From contig JAOANR010000001.1 of NCBI GenBank assembly GCA_030278955.1, positions 35,723,708-35,787,707 on the forward strand: a DNA stretch of 64,000 nucleotides, given 5' to 3'. The translations under genes and the position numbers were made by a program. Under the pieces are notes generated by a model. It made no database searches. It saw only the letters and a program-made list of their open reading frames with translations, and had not been told where the DNA came from. Below, in pieces: positions 12,068-22,938 of the stretch; the first letter of the stretch is position 1, and each line of letters starts with the position of its first letter. The DNA comes from Hygrophila difformis. Lineage: Eukaryota > Streptophyta > Magnoliopsida > Lamiales > Acanthaceae.

Positions 12068-12863
12068 AGAGACCAAAAATTCCAGACTTAGCCAAAAACT
12101 TGAAGGAGAGCCTCGCACTGTTCCTGTCCAGAAATACCCACGCCTTGTCCGGAATTTCGCTCGCTTTGTCCAGGACTTCGCTCACTTTATACAGACTCAC
12201 TTTGTCCAGACTTTCTCTCGCTTTGTCCGAACCTTCTCCCCGCGATGTACTGAACTTCTCCCGCGCTATACCGAACTTCGCCCTCGCTGTACTGAACTCA
12301 GATTTTGGGCCTTCTCTTGGGTTTTCGGCCTCCCTCGCTCTGTGCTCTCGCGGCGTTCCTCCGTTTCATCAAATCGATGTCGCGATGCTATTTCCCCATT
12401 TTTTCTCATTTCCGTAATTTTAGCTTATTAGCTTGTTGGGCTCCATCCTTTGTGGGATTAATTAGGCCCATTAGTCTTGTTCATTTTCTTTATTGGGTTG
12501 TTTAAACCCTTGTAATGTTGGTGGGCCTATATATAGTCCCTCCAACCCTAGTTGTAATCACTTTGCATTTTGAATGAAAATTATCTTTCTTGAATACAAA
12601 GTCACCTTGAGAGCTCTCATTAAAGTGCTCTCAAACTTCTTGTGAAATCTTCCTTTGGAACTTCACACCATTGAATCGGGAAGCTAGTTTCAATGGAATT
12701 AATGGATGATGCAATCGAAGGAGACCACTTGTCTTGATTTAGTTCAAGTCCCTTGGTAAGTTTGGTTCAACTTCATCCATAGGCTTCACTATCTTCATAT
12801 TTGTTCTTCATCTTTCTACCTTCGAATCCGGATATTGCCTTCAACAAGTATCGGTCTACGGCA
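11761..12863 (+). repeat. RE3 3' LTR (1103 bp)
   Basis: Follows the polypurine tract at 11744-11760, starts TGGCGTAGCCGG and ends GGTCTACGGCA. It codes for the pol tail up to 12067, and the GACCTCC/GGAGG inverted repeat (12014-12053) lies inside that coding part. U3 has repeats built on CTCGCTTTGTCC (about 12130-12240) where other families have TCGCGGA. TATA box at 12528-12536. The last 91 bp read antisense extend the frame of RE4. Confidence 0.88.
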
Positions 12864-15800
12864 GCATCACACTCCAACTCAAAAGTCTTGTCGAAGTTAG
12901 GTAGTGCCAACACCGGTGCTTGTGTGAGCTTCGACTTAAGTGTTTCAAATGCTTCATGTTGATCCTTGCCCCATTTGAATGGTACTCCTTTCTTAAGCAA
13001 ACCTGTCAAAGGAGAGGCAATAATGCTAAAGTTAGCAACAAATCTCCTAAAGAAGCCACATAATCCAAGAAAACTCCTAATTTCTCCTATGTTAGTAGGA
13101 GGTGTCCACTCTTGGATTGCCTTGATCTTTGACTCATCCACCTTGAGTCCATCCTTGCTTACTACAAAACCAAGGAAAACAACTTGATTTGTATGGAAAA
13201 TACACTTCTTAAAATTGGCATACAATTTTTCCTCTCTAAGCTTCTCCAACACTATTCTAACATGCTCCACATGATCTTCTTCATTCTTACAATATATCAA
13301 GATATCATCAAAATACACCACCACAAAATGACCAATGAAAGATCTAAGAACATGATTCATTAAGCGCATAAAGATAGAGGGTGCATTAGTTAGCCCGAAT
13401 GGCATAACTAACCACTCATACAAACCCATCTTGGTTTTGAATGCGGTTTTCCACTCATCCCCCGGTTGCATCCTTATTTGATGGTATCCACTCCTCAAGT
13501 CTATCTTTGAAAACACTTGGGATCCATGCAACTCATCAAGCATCTCGTCCAACCTAGGTATGGGATGTCTATACTTGATTGTAATGGCATTGACCGCCCT
13601 ACAATCCACGCACATTCGCCATGACCCATCCTTCTTTGGCACCAAAATGACGGGTACCGCACATGGAGAAAGACTTTCTCTCACCCATCCTTTGTCCAAC
13701 AACTCTTGGACTTGCCTTTGGATCTCCTTTCCTTCTTCCGGATTGCATTTGTATGCGGCCCTATTTGGAATTGAAGACCCCGGAATGAAGTCCATGCGGT
13801 GCTCAATTCCCCTTATAGGTGGTAACCCTTCGGGTAGCTCCTCGGGATACACATCCTTGTATTCATCGAGCATACTAGAAAAAGCATAAGGGAAATTGGT
13901 GTTAGCCTTTATTTCATCATCAAAAACATCCTTACAAACTAATACAATACAATGACTAGTAGTGTTATCCGTCAACTCCCTTTTACAATCCTTGTAGGAA
14001 ATCAACATGTTTGAAGTGCCCTCCTCTTCGTGACTTCCTTTCTTCTTTTCTCCCTTGGAAGTCTTCTTGTTTCCATACTCTTCATCTTTCATCCTCTTCT
14101 TCAAGTTGACTTGGTCTTTGTGCACTTCCTTCAAAGACAAGGAAGAGATGACAATTTTAGTATTAGCATGATGAAATGTAATAGTATTCAAAAGTCCATT
14201 ATATTGGATGGCCTTGTCGGATTGCCAAGGCCTTCCAAGTAGTATGTGACATTCACTCATAGGAGTGGCATCACAAAGAACTTCCTCTTTGTAGACTCCC
14301 AATTCGATTGGGACCAATGCTTGAAGTGACACTTTTTGCTCTCCACAATCGTTCATCCATTGTAGCTTGTATGGAGTAGGATGCTTTGTAGTAGGCAATG
14401 CAAGCTTCTTGATGGTATAAGAGGAAACAACATTTGTACAACTCCCGTTGTCTACAATCACCGACACGTTCCTCCCAAGTATCTTGCACCTACAATGGAA
14501 GAGATTGTTTCTTTGTTCTTTCACTCGATCCATCTCCTTGTCCTCCTTGGGCATGTGGCCGAGCATCCTCATGGTCACCAATGAGGAAGATGATGCTTCA
14601 CTTTCGTCTCCTTCTTGTGCTTGCATCACTTTGACCTTTTCACAATCCTCTTCACTTGAACTAGTATCACCTACAAGATCATTATCAATATATTCATACA
14701 CGCCATCCTCATGCAAAATCAATGTTTTCTTAGCCGTACAATTAGATGCATAATGACCCTTTTGATGGCATTTAAAGCAAGTAATGTTCTTGAGTTTATC
14801 ATGATTGGGTTTAGAGACTTCCCCTTTTTGTTTGACTATCTCCTTCTCTTTTGGTGGATCCTCCTTTTTGGATGAAGCTTGCCACGGTTTTGAGGTGGTC
14901 TTGAACTCCTTTTGAAAGCCTTGCTTTGGAAAAGCCCTTTGCCCTTTTCCTTTGTTTTGATGCTCCACCTTAGTAGCAAAGTGAATCATTTCATCAAGTG
15001 TCTCGAACCGTTGCAAATTGACCACTTCAAAAATGTCCCTTCGAAGGCCCTTCTTGAACCTAGCTCGGGTGACACTATCTCTTTCCACCATTTGACATCT
15101 CATCATCAAAAGTTCTAACTCCTTTGCATACTCTTCCACCATCCTTTGTCCTTGGTATAGTGATTGCAATTTGAGCTCTTGATCCTCCAAATAGAATGGT
15201 GGAACAAATCTGGTCTCCATTGCCCTAATCAATGCCCGCCAAGTTTCAATTGGTCTTTCTCCCATTCGGTGAAGATCCCTTTTGTGCTTCTCCCACCAAG
15301 TTATGGCATAATCTTTGAACTCCACTACCGCTACTTGCACTTTCTTGAACTCCGAGTAGTCATGACAATCAAACATCATCTCCATTTTGCTTTTCCACTC
15401 AAAGAATTCATGTAGGTCACTTGTCCCTTTGAAGCTTGGAATTTGAAATTTGATGGTTTTAAGCTCATCATCTTGATGCCTTCCTCGGCCCCGACGTCTA
15501 ATTTCCACAACATCATCATCGGATTCACTCTCTTCATGTTCACCACGCCTAGGTGCTCGCCTCGGTTGCCTTGGCTCTCGGCCTTGGCCTCGGTTTTGGC
15601 CCCTTTCATGCACACGTCCTTGGTGTCTTTCCCATGGTGGTGGACTTCCACGTGTTGAATGGCTCCCCCTTGATTGAGCTCTCGGCCTAGGATGTTCCGG
15701 CTCATCAAGATCTCGCTTTCCAATCTCATCGTACACGGCCTCTAATTTCCTCTCCATCATTCTTTCCAAATGTGTAGTTAGGGCCGTTTCATGCCTACGA

Positions 15801-15907
15801 GTGTCGGCCTCCAAGTCTTGGAAACGCCTTTCCAATTTTTCATCCATGTGTTTGATCTCCTCCTTTTGCTCATTTAAAACCCTCAAAATCTCCTCTAAAG
15901 CCGCCAT
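12864..15907 (-). pseudogene. RE4 Gag-Pol 5' part: Gag, protease, RT, start of RNase H
   Basis: ATG at 15907 (MAALEEIL). N-terminal coiled coil, a basic/acidic linker, the Gag core (WWEKHKRDL, FVPPFYLEDQ), a CCHC knuckle CFKCHQKGHYASNC (about residue 376), protease with VDNGSC, and RT with LVPKKDGSWRMC and YFDDILIY (about 865), stopping at FELECDA in RNase H. The open frame extends to 12773, but the last 30 residues are antisense RE3 LTR, not RE4. No internal lesion seen. Gag is closely similar to that of RE11. Confidence 0.9.
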
Positions 15908-16122
15908 AGTCCTTCAAACAAATCAATACCAAAAGCAAGTATATGTATAGAAGATTAGCTAAAAACTACAAAAACTAAAAATGGAAACTCCCTCAAGTGA
16001 AGTAGGTACGCTCGGTTTGCACTCGGTCACTCCATCAAGCTCCTCAAGTAGCAATATGGGATCCCCCACAAAGAAGCTCAATTCGGCCACACTAAGTCTC
16101 AAAAGTCGAGCACAATGGTGAC
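15908..16122 (-). other. RE4 leader, gag-proximal piece
   Basis: Leader sequence between the RE4 start codon and the RE5 insertion point. It ends with gtgac, the target-site duplication of RE5 (16118-16122). It corresponds to the 54400-54610 leader of RE11. Confidence 0.8.
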
Positions 16123-17498
16123 TGCCATGGATCCTTATGGATGATCGAAAAACAACAACAAAGTCGAATCGCAAATATTTCCTAAGTGGAGAAGAGATCA
16201 GAGTTTGAGAGTTGCGATCCGATGGAAAAAGAAAAAATAATGCGGAATTGAAAGGATAGCGGACTTAGCCTCATGACACGATCTCGATGGAAGCAACCAA
16301 TGCCTTCTACATGGCCTCATCCACTCCAAACCGAGCAATCGACCGAGGGAACCCGAGGACGTCCATTCCTCGTCTCCACGAACAAAGCTACTCCAAGCTT
16401 CACCCGATTTCACGCCCTCACGTAGGCTAAACGTCTCTCATTTTCTCACCCTTCACAAGTGACGAAAATTGAAAGAAAAGAAGAAGGAATATTTCATTCC
16501 AAATGAGAAAAATCTCAAAGTTTTACAAATGATCAAAAGGTACAAATGAATTCAAGTAAGCTCCTATTTATAGATGGAGGGAAGAGCTAATGACTTAGGA
16601 TCACAAGTCAAGTGTAACCTACTAAAGTGGTAAACAAGTTACAAGGGAAGTTACACTTTAGCCTTTGAAGTGCAAAGTTGTTAGATGGGAAGTTACAAGT
16701 GACCTTCTCAAGAGGTAGCAAGTTACTCCCTTGGTAGTTATAACCTCCTCAACAAGTTGCAAGTCATCCCAACTTCCTTTCCAAGCTACAATCCCGCCAT
16801 GTACTGAACTTTGCTGAAGTGATTTGTGAGCTTTGGCAATGCTTTGTTGCTTCCAATCTCGCCCTATGCCTATAAAAGATGGGAAATTTCATAAGAACAA
16901 AGCACTTATAATGACATAGCATAGGAACAAAGCAAGGGAAAAGATATATCAAAAGACTAAGGCATGGAAGTGTTCTTCGGTTGTCCTTAACACCTTCAAA
17001 ACAAGATTAGAAGTCATTAAGAGATGTTTAGTACTTAATCAAGTTCATAATCATGATTATCAAAGTATGATATATCATCCAAAACTAGTTTAAGGTTGTT
17101 TAAACTTGACTAGGTTTGTTTAAGGAAGATGTAATAGAACTCATGGTTTCTTGTCTCCCTTTAATGACCCTTTTATTTAGCGAATGTTAAGGATACGTTT
17201 CCCGGAGTTCTAGAACTCCGATTGAGGCGATTCAAAAGCCCACGCGATCCCTAGAACGTCGCCTTTCCAACCAAGCCTTGAAATCGCATTTTCGGGAACG
17301 TTGAAATACGACAACGTGACCGAACAGCCTGCTGCCACGTGTGCTTCCTCTTGTTCTTCCTCAATTGAACTTCCTTGCTTCATATAATTCTCCAAGGCAT
17401 GAATGAACTTGTTGATTCTAGCTCTCGTCTTTGGTCCATCACCGAAATATGGTATTGCAATGTTGACCATCGCGTTGACCGTCGGGGCATCCATGTCA
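16123..17498 (-). repeat. RE5 3' LTR (1376 bp)
   Basis: Sense start TGACATGGATGCCCC at 17498, sense end GGATCCATGGCA at 16123. It codes for the last 96 residues of Pol up to the stop at 17210, which lies inside a perfect 18-bp palindrome (17203-17220). U3 has several copies of an AAGTTAC motif (16610-16740). A TATAAATA box is at 16564-16573. Confidence 0.95.
17203..17220. other. Perfect palindrome spanning the RE5 pol stop codon
   Basis: CGGAGTTCTAGAACTCCG is its own reverse complement over 18 bp, and the pol stop codon TAG sits in its centre. The same palindrome is in the 5' LTR at 33837-33854. Confidence 0.9.
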
Positions 17499-20400
17499 TC
17501 CCCTCCCCCTTGCGAAGGTTGAGCCATCAACCGTTCTTGCTCTTCGTCAGCCCTGTCGAAAAGAGAAAGATCAGCGACATTAAATGTAGCATTGATATTA
17601 TAATCACCGGGCAACTCCAACTTATAGGCGTTGTTGTTGATTCGCTCAAGCACTTTGAAAGGTCCGTCTCCTCTTGGAGATAACTTGTTGCGTCGTTGCA
17701 TCGGAAACCTTTCTTTCCTCATATGTACCCATACCCAATCACCGGGGTTTAAGACCAATTCTTTCTTCCCTCGATTTGCATACTTAGCATAAGTAGCAGC
17801 TGATTTCTCAAGGCTCTCCTTGACATTCTTATGCATCTCCTTTATAGCTCTAGCACGGTCTCTGCCATTAATATTCATATGCTCATTGCGTGGCAATGGC
17901 AACAAATCAGTAGGAGTAAGAGGGTTAAAGCCATAAACGACTTCAAAAGGTGACATATGAGTTGCACTATGTATATGGCGATTATAAGCAAACTCTATAT
18001 ATGGTAGACATTCGTCCCAACTCTTACTATTGCTATGCACAATTATGCGAAGCAAATTACCTAAAACCCGATTGACTGATTCTGTCTGACCATCGGTTTG
18101 TGGGTGGTAAGAAGAAGAAAATAGCAGTTTGGTACCAATCTCATGCCATAATGACTTCCAAAAGTAACTTACAAATTTAGCGTCGCGGTCTGAGACAATC
18201 GATTTTGGTACTCCATGTAAACGTACCACCTCTTTAAAGAAAATCTTAGCCACATGGTGAGCGTCGTTGGTCTTAGCGCACGGGATAAAGTGAGCCATTT
18301 TGGAAAACCTGTCAACCACAACAAAGATAGAATCTTTAGCGCGTGCTGTTCTAGGTAAACCAAGTACAAAATCCATACTAATATCTAGCCAAGGCCCTTC
18401 AGGTGGCGGCAATGGCTTGTATAGCCCATGCGGTTTAAGCGTAGATTTGGCCTTGAGACATGTGATACATTTAGAAATGTATGCACCAACATCTTTCTTC
18501 ATGCTCGGCCAATAAAATTTCTCACCAAGTATTTCCATAGTATTGTTGACACCAAAGTGTCCCATTACACTTCCTCCGTGTACTTCTTGAATAAGAAGTT
18601 CTCTTAAAGAACATTTAGGAATACAAAGCTTATTCCCCTGATAGAGGTATCCTTCGAACCTGTAGAAATCCTCGAAACCATGTATTTCACATTTAAGCCA
18701 AATATCTCCAAAATCTTGATCATTAGCATATAATTCCTTAATATGATCAAATCCAAGTAAATGCGTAGTAGCGTAAGAAATTAAAGCAAACCTTCTCGAT
18801 AGTGCGTCGGCCACTACGTTTTCCTTACCCTTTTTATACTTTATGATGTAGGGAAAAGTATCAATAAATCCAATCCATCTTGCATGCCGTTTACTCACTT
18901 GCCCTTGGCTCTTCAAGTGTTTGAGAGTTTCATGATCCGTGTGGATAATGAATTCTCTTCCCATGAGATAGTGTTGCCAAGTCCGTAAGGCTCGCACAAT
19001 AGCATAGAGCTCTTTATCATAAGTAGGATAATTGTGAGCAGCTCCGCCCCATTTCTCACTATGATATGCTACAGCTCTTCCATCTTGAAGTAGCACGGCT
19101 CCCATTCCTTTACCTGAAGCATCACACTCAAGTTCAAAAGGAATATCAAAATTAGGCAATGCAAGTATTGGTGCACTCATCAATTTAGACTTTAATAGCT
19201 CAAATGCTTCCTGATGATGCGGTTTCCATATGTACGCGACGTCCTTCTTCAGAAGTGAAGTAAGAGGCGCGGCAATGATGCTAAAATTAGGCACAAAGCG
19301 CCTAAAGAAACCACACATGCCAAGAAATCTCCGAATTTCTCCAACATTAGTAGGCGCGGCCCATTCTTGAATGGCCTTTACCTTTTCATTATCAACTTTC
19401 AAACCATCCTTGCTTACTACAAAACCAAGGAAAATAACCTCATTAGTATGAAAGATACATTTCTTAAAATTAGCATAAAGTTGAGCTTCTCGAAGCTTTC
19501 CAAAAACTTTTCGCACATGCTCAACATGCTCTTCTTCGGACCTAGAATATATCAGAATATCATCAAAGTAAACAACCACAAATTTACCAATATATTCTCT
19601 TAAAGTATGATTCATTAAACGCATGAAAGTAGAAGGAGCATTAGTAAGGCCGAATGGCATTACCAACCATTCATACAAACCAAGTTTTGTTTTGAATGCG
19701 GTTTTCCACTCATCACCTGGTTCCATGCGAATTTGGTGGTAGCCACTCCGTAGATCAATCTTAGAAAAGATGACCGCTCCATTGATCTCATCCAACATGT
19801 CGTCTAAACGTGGTATAGGGTGTCGGTATTTAATGGTTATAGCATTTACCGCCCTACAATCAACACACATTCTCCATGAGCCATCCTTTTTAGGAACAAG
19901 TAACACGGGCACCGCACAAGGTGACATGGATTCTCGAACCCATCCTTTATCCAAAAGCTCTTGAACTTGCTTCTGTACTTCCTTTGTCTCTTTCGGATTC
20001 ATCCTATAGGCTGGCCTATTTGGAATTGAAGATCCTGATGTGAAATCGATCTTATGTTCAATGCCTCTAATAGGTGGTAATCCCGCAGGTAGCTCTTCGG
20101 GATATACATCTCGATTTTCCTCAAGCATCCTAGCAAAAGAAATAGGAAAATTAGACAAAGAAGTATCATGTTCGTTAAAAGTAACGACATCTTTACAAAC
20201 CATAAGAAAAATACTTCCCTGTGGAGTATGTGATAGCTCATGCTTCAACTCTCTAATCGATGTAAGCATAGGAGATGATGAACTTTCGCCCTTTGCTTTA
20301 GCTTTAGCTTTGGTTTTGGCTTTGATCTTAGCCTTAAGTTTCTCTTGATCCGCCCTCACTTGCTTTAATGACAATGATGAAATCTCGATCCTCTTTCCTT

Positions 20401-21798
20401 TGTGCATGAATCGGATGGTATTGAGCTTGCCATCATAGATGACTCCATGATCCGATTGCCAAGGTCGCCCAAGAAGTATATGACATGCGGTCATAGGAAT
20501 GATATCACAAAGCACGTCTTCTTCATAGGAACTTATGCATATAGGAACAAGTGCTTGCTTGGTGACTTTCATTTCTCCACCTTAATTCATCCATTGCAAG
20601 TGATACGGTTTCGGATGTGGACTCGATTTAATTCCACATTTATCAATGATGTCCCAAGACACGGCATTTGTACAACTCCCGTTGTCAACTATAACCGCGG
20701 CCATGTATCCCATGATTTTGCACTTCGTATGAAATAGATTTTCCCTTTGATCCTTAATACGATCCCCCATCAACATTTTCCTTTAATGCACTTAAGGATC
20801 TCATAGCAACAATAGAAAGTTCGTCTTCTATTTCTCCGACGTGATCAACTTCTTGTGTAGGATCATCATCTTCATATTCACAATCATACTCATTCTCACC
20901 TTCCTCATTTTCCTCTTTCTCGGTCTCACTATCCGAAAGGAAGGTCATTCCTCCGTCTTGCAAAATCACAATATTTCTCATGACGCCATTCTTTTTATCA
21001 AAAATTTTTCTCTCGTTAGGGCACTCATTAGCATAGTGTCCCTTCCTTTGACACTTAAAGCAAGTAACATCCTTTGCCTTGTTGAATGTCTTCGGCTTAT
21101 CCTCTTTTGGAAACTCTTTAGGAAACTCCTTCGATTTTATCGAACGGCTTTGGAACAGCCCCCTTTTGAGCTCCATTATTCCAATGTTTCGACCCCCATG
21201 AACTGGTAGTCTTACTACTCGTGTTGCTCTTGAAGTTTGAGGGATGTCTCTTCTTGACATTGCGTTCGGTCTTGGTAGCTAAGTTGACTAATTCTTCGAT
21301 GGTCTCGTGAGGATACAAATCCACTATTTCCACGATCTCTTTTCTCAAACCTTCCATGAAGCGTGCCATCGTGCTTTCTTCATCTTCACTGATTTGAGCT
21401 CGTAACATCAAGGTCTCCATCTCTTTATAATACTCATCAACACTTTTAGACCCTTGTGTTAGAGATTCTAACTTCCGAAGCAATTGTCTCTTATACGTAG
21501 GAGGCACGAATCTATGCTCCATCGTCCTAATCAAACTTCCCCAAGTATTAATTGGTTCTAATCCCAACTTAACACAATCCTTTTGCATTTTCTCCCACCA
21601 CGTAAGAGCATACTCTTTAAATTCCACAATAGCTAATTGAAGCTTCTTGCGTTCGGTGTAATTGTGACAAGCAAAAATAAATTCCATACGACTTCTCTAT
21701 TCAAGAAATTCATTGGGATCATTAGTACCTTTGAATGAAGGAATAGAGAATTTAATTCCTTTAACCTCTTCGTCTTGTCGCGTGACATTCCGAACAGA
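17210..21798 (-). pseudogene. RE5 Gag-Pol, main part (damaged)
   Basis: Continues from the gag start at 31164 across the RE6 insertion. It contains the Gag core, a CCHC knuckle (CFKCQRKGHYANEC), protease (VDNGSC), RT (YFDDILIYS), RNase H (ECDASGKG), integrase (HHCC; DFVLGL, SDRDAKF, TESVN) and the tail in the LTR (FGDGPKTRARINKF). Lesions: a Trp codon changed to TAG (21697-21699), a frameshift near 21120-21170, another near 20754-20776, and a TAA at 20582-20584. From 20572 to 17210 (1120 codons) the frame is intact, so RT and integrase motifs are whole while Gag and protease are broken. Confidence 0.92.
17499..17517 (-). other. RE5 polypurine tract
   Basis: In sense, CCTTCGCAAGGGGGAGGGGA directly before the 3' LTR; it encodes the QGGGD at the end of integrase. 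Confidence 0.88.
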
Positions 21799-22916
21799 TG
21801 GCATGGGAGCCAAGTCAACAGCGTTGACCATCCCGGAGGGACCCTGCTCAAAACAGCGTGCCAAAAGATTCCTGACTACTATTGCCAAAATACTATCAGA
21901 GGAATCAAATAGATGGGAGCAGTCCAAATGCCGAGCAGAACAGATCAAAGGAAGCACAGTCATCCAGTGGGAACAGACAGAAGAATTCCGGACAGAACCG
22001 GGACCCATCACTCTGGGTCCCGCTTCTTCAGACTGAAAACAGAAAAGCAGAATGACCTCCGGATGCAAAAACAGAACAAACCAGCATCAAGAGGTCAAAA
22101 CAGAGGGTTCCGCCGTCACCGTCGCCGCCGCCGCCACCGCCGTCGCCGTCGCCGGAAACACTGCCGGAGCTCCGACGAGGTTGCCGGAATCTGGCCGGAA
22201 CTTGGTCGGAAAAGTCGCCGGTCAACGCCGGTCAACAGAAGTCAACGCCGGAGTCGTGAAGGACGGACCCAGTTCAGATTCAGTCTCGGAGTACTTTGTC
22301 GCGGAAGGCCCCTTGTCGCGGAAGGTCACTTTGTCGCGGAAGGTCACTTTGTCGCGGAAGGCCCCTTGTCGCGGAAGGTCCCTTTGTCGCGGAAGGCCCT
22401 TGTCGCGGAAGGTCACTTTGTCGCGGAAGGTCCCTTTGTCGCGGAAAAGGAGCCTTTGTCGCCAAGCCTCGACTTGTGTCGCGATGCCAAGCTCCGCGAC
22501 AAAGCCCTCAGTCCGCGACCAACCTATCTTTTCCTTACTGTTTTGTTGAAAACTCGTGTAGGGTTGTTTATTTCCTTCCTTTTGCTTGTTTAAGGGTTTC
22601 CCTATATATATGGGAACCCTAACACTTTTGTAGCCACTTTTGATATTGAATGAAAATACACTCTTCTTTCAAAAGTCATTACCGAGAGCATTTTCTCTCA
22701 AATTCATGGATTTGATTCAAGCTTGGCTTCGGCTATCAATCGAGATTGAGACACCTCGATTGATTATCACTTTGAAGGATTGAAAGGAGGAAGGGGGTCA
22801 CCATATTGGAGGGGTTGGTTGTCTTCAAGCTTCAATCTATTCTTAGTGAAGTCTCATCTATCTTTCATTCTTGTTATTTCCCTTATTAGCCTATAGTATT
22901 CAATCGATCCGTGGCA
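21799..22916 (+). repeat. RE6 5' LTR (1118 bp)
   Basis: TGGCATGGGAGCC to GATCCGTGGCA. It begins with the pol tail sequence (no start codon here), then the inverted repeat (22054-22096), a CGCCGG-rich segment, nine TCGCGGA units (22298-22446) with inverted copies at 22493-22520, and a TATA box. Two TCGCGGA units are missing relative to the 3' LTR. Confidence 0.94.
22593..22620 (+). promoter_or_regulatory. RE6 LTR TATA box inside an inverted repeat
   Basis: TATATATA at 22603-22611 is flanked by AGGGTTTCCC on the left and GGGAACCCT on the right, which are inverted copies. It is the likely core promoter for the genomic RNA. The 3' LTR copy is at about 30511-30541. Confidence 0.7.
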
Positions 22917-22924
22917 TATTTAAT

Positions 22925-22938
22925 TTGGTATCAGAGCC
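22925..22938 (+). other. RE6 primer-binding site (initiator tRNA-Met)
   Basis: TTGGTATCAGAGCC, 8 nt after the 5' LTR. Confidence 0.95.

Larger units (their letters stand above)
10599..12863 (+). mobile_element. RE3: Ty3/gypsy element, 5' part cut off by RE2
   Basis: From the integrase finger region to the 3' LTR. RE3 sits in the RNase H coding region of RE4, just after the GAT-GC of the ECDA motif; the flank at 12864-12868 is gcatc. The 5' part is left of the window. Confidence 0.9.

Noticed and set aside
22298..22446. CRISPR-like array (short repeats with spacers)
   Set aside because: Repeat core and spacer are both only about 8-10 bp and spacers are near identical; the context is a plant LTR.
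22222..22622. Repeat-rich frames (LSRKV, FVAEG) in RE6 LTR
   Set aside because: Same array effect as in RE1; the frames change with unit number and are not conserved between the two LTRs.
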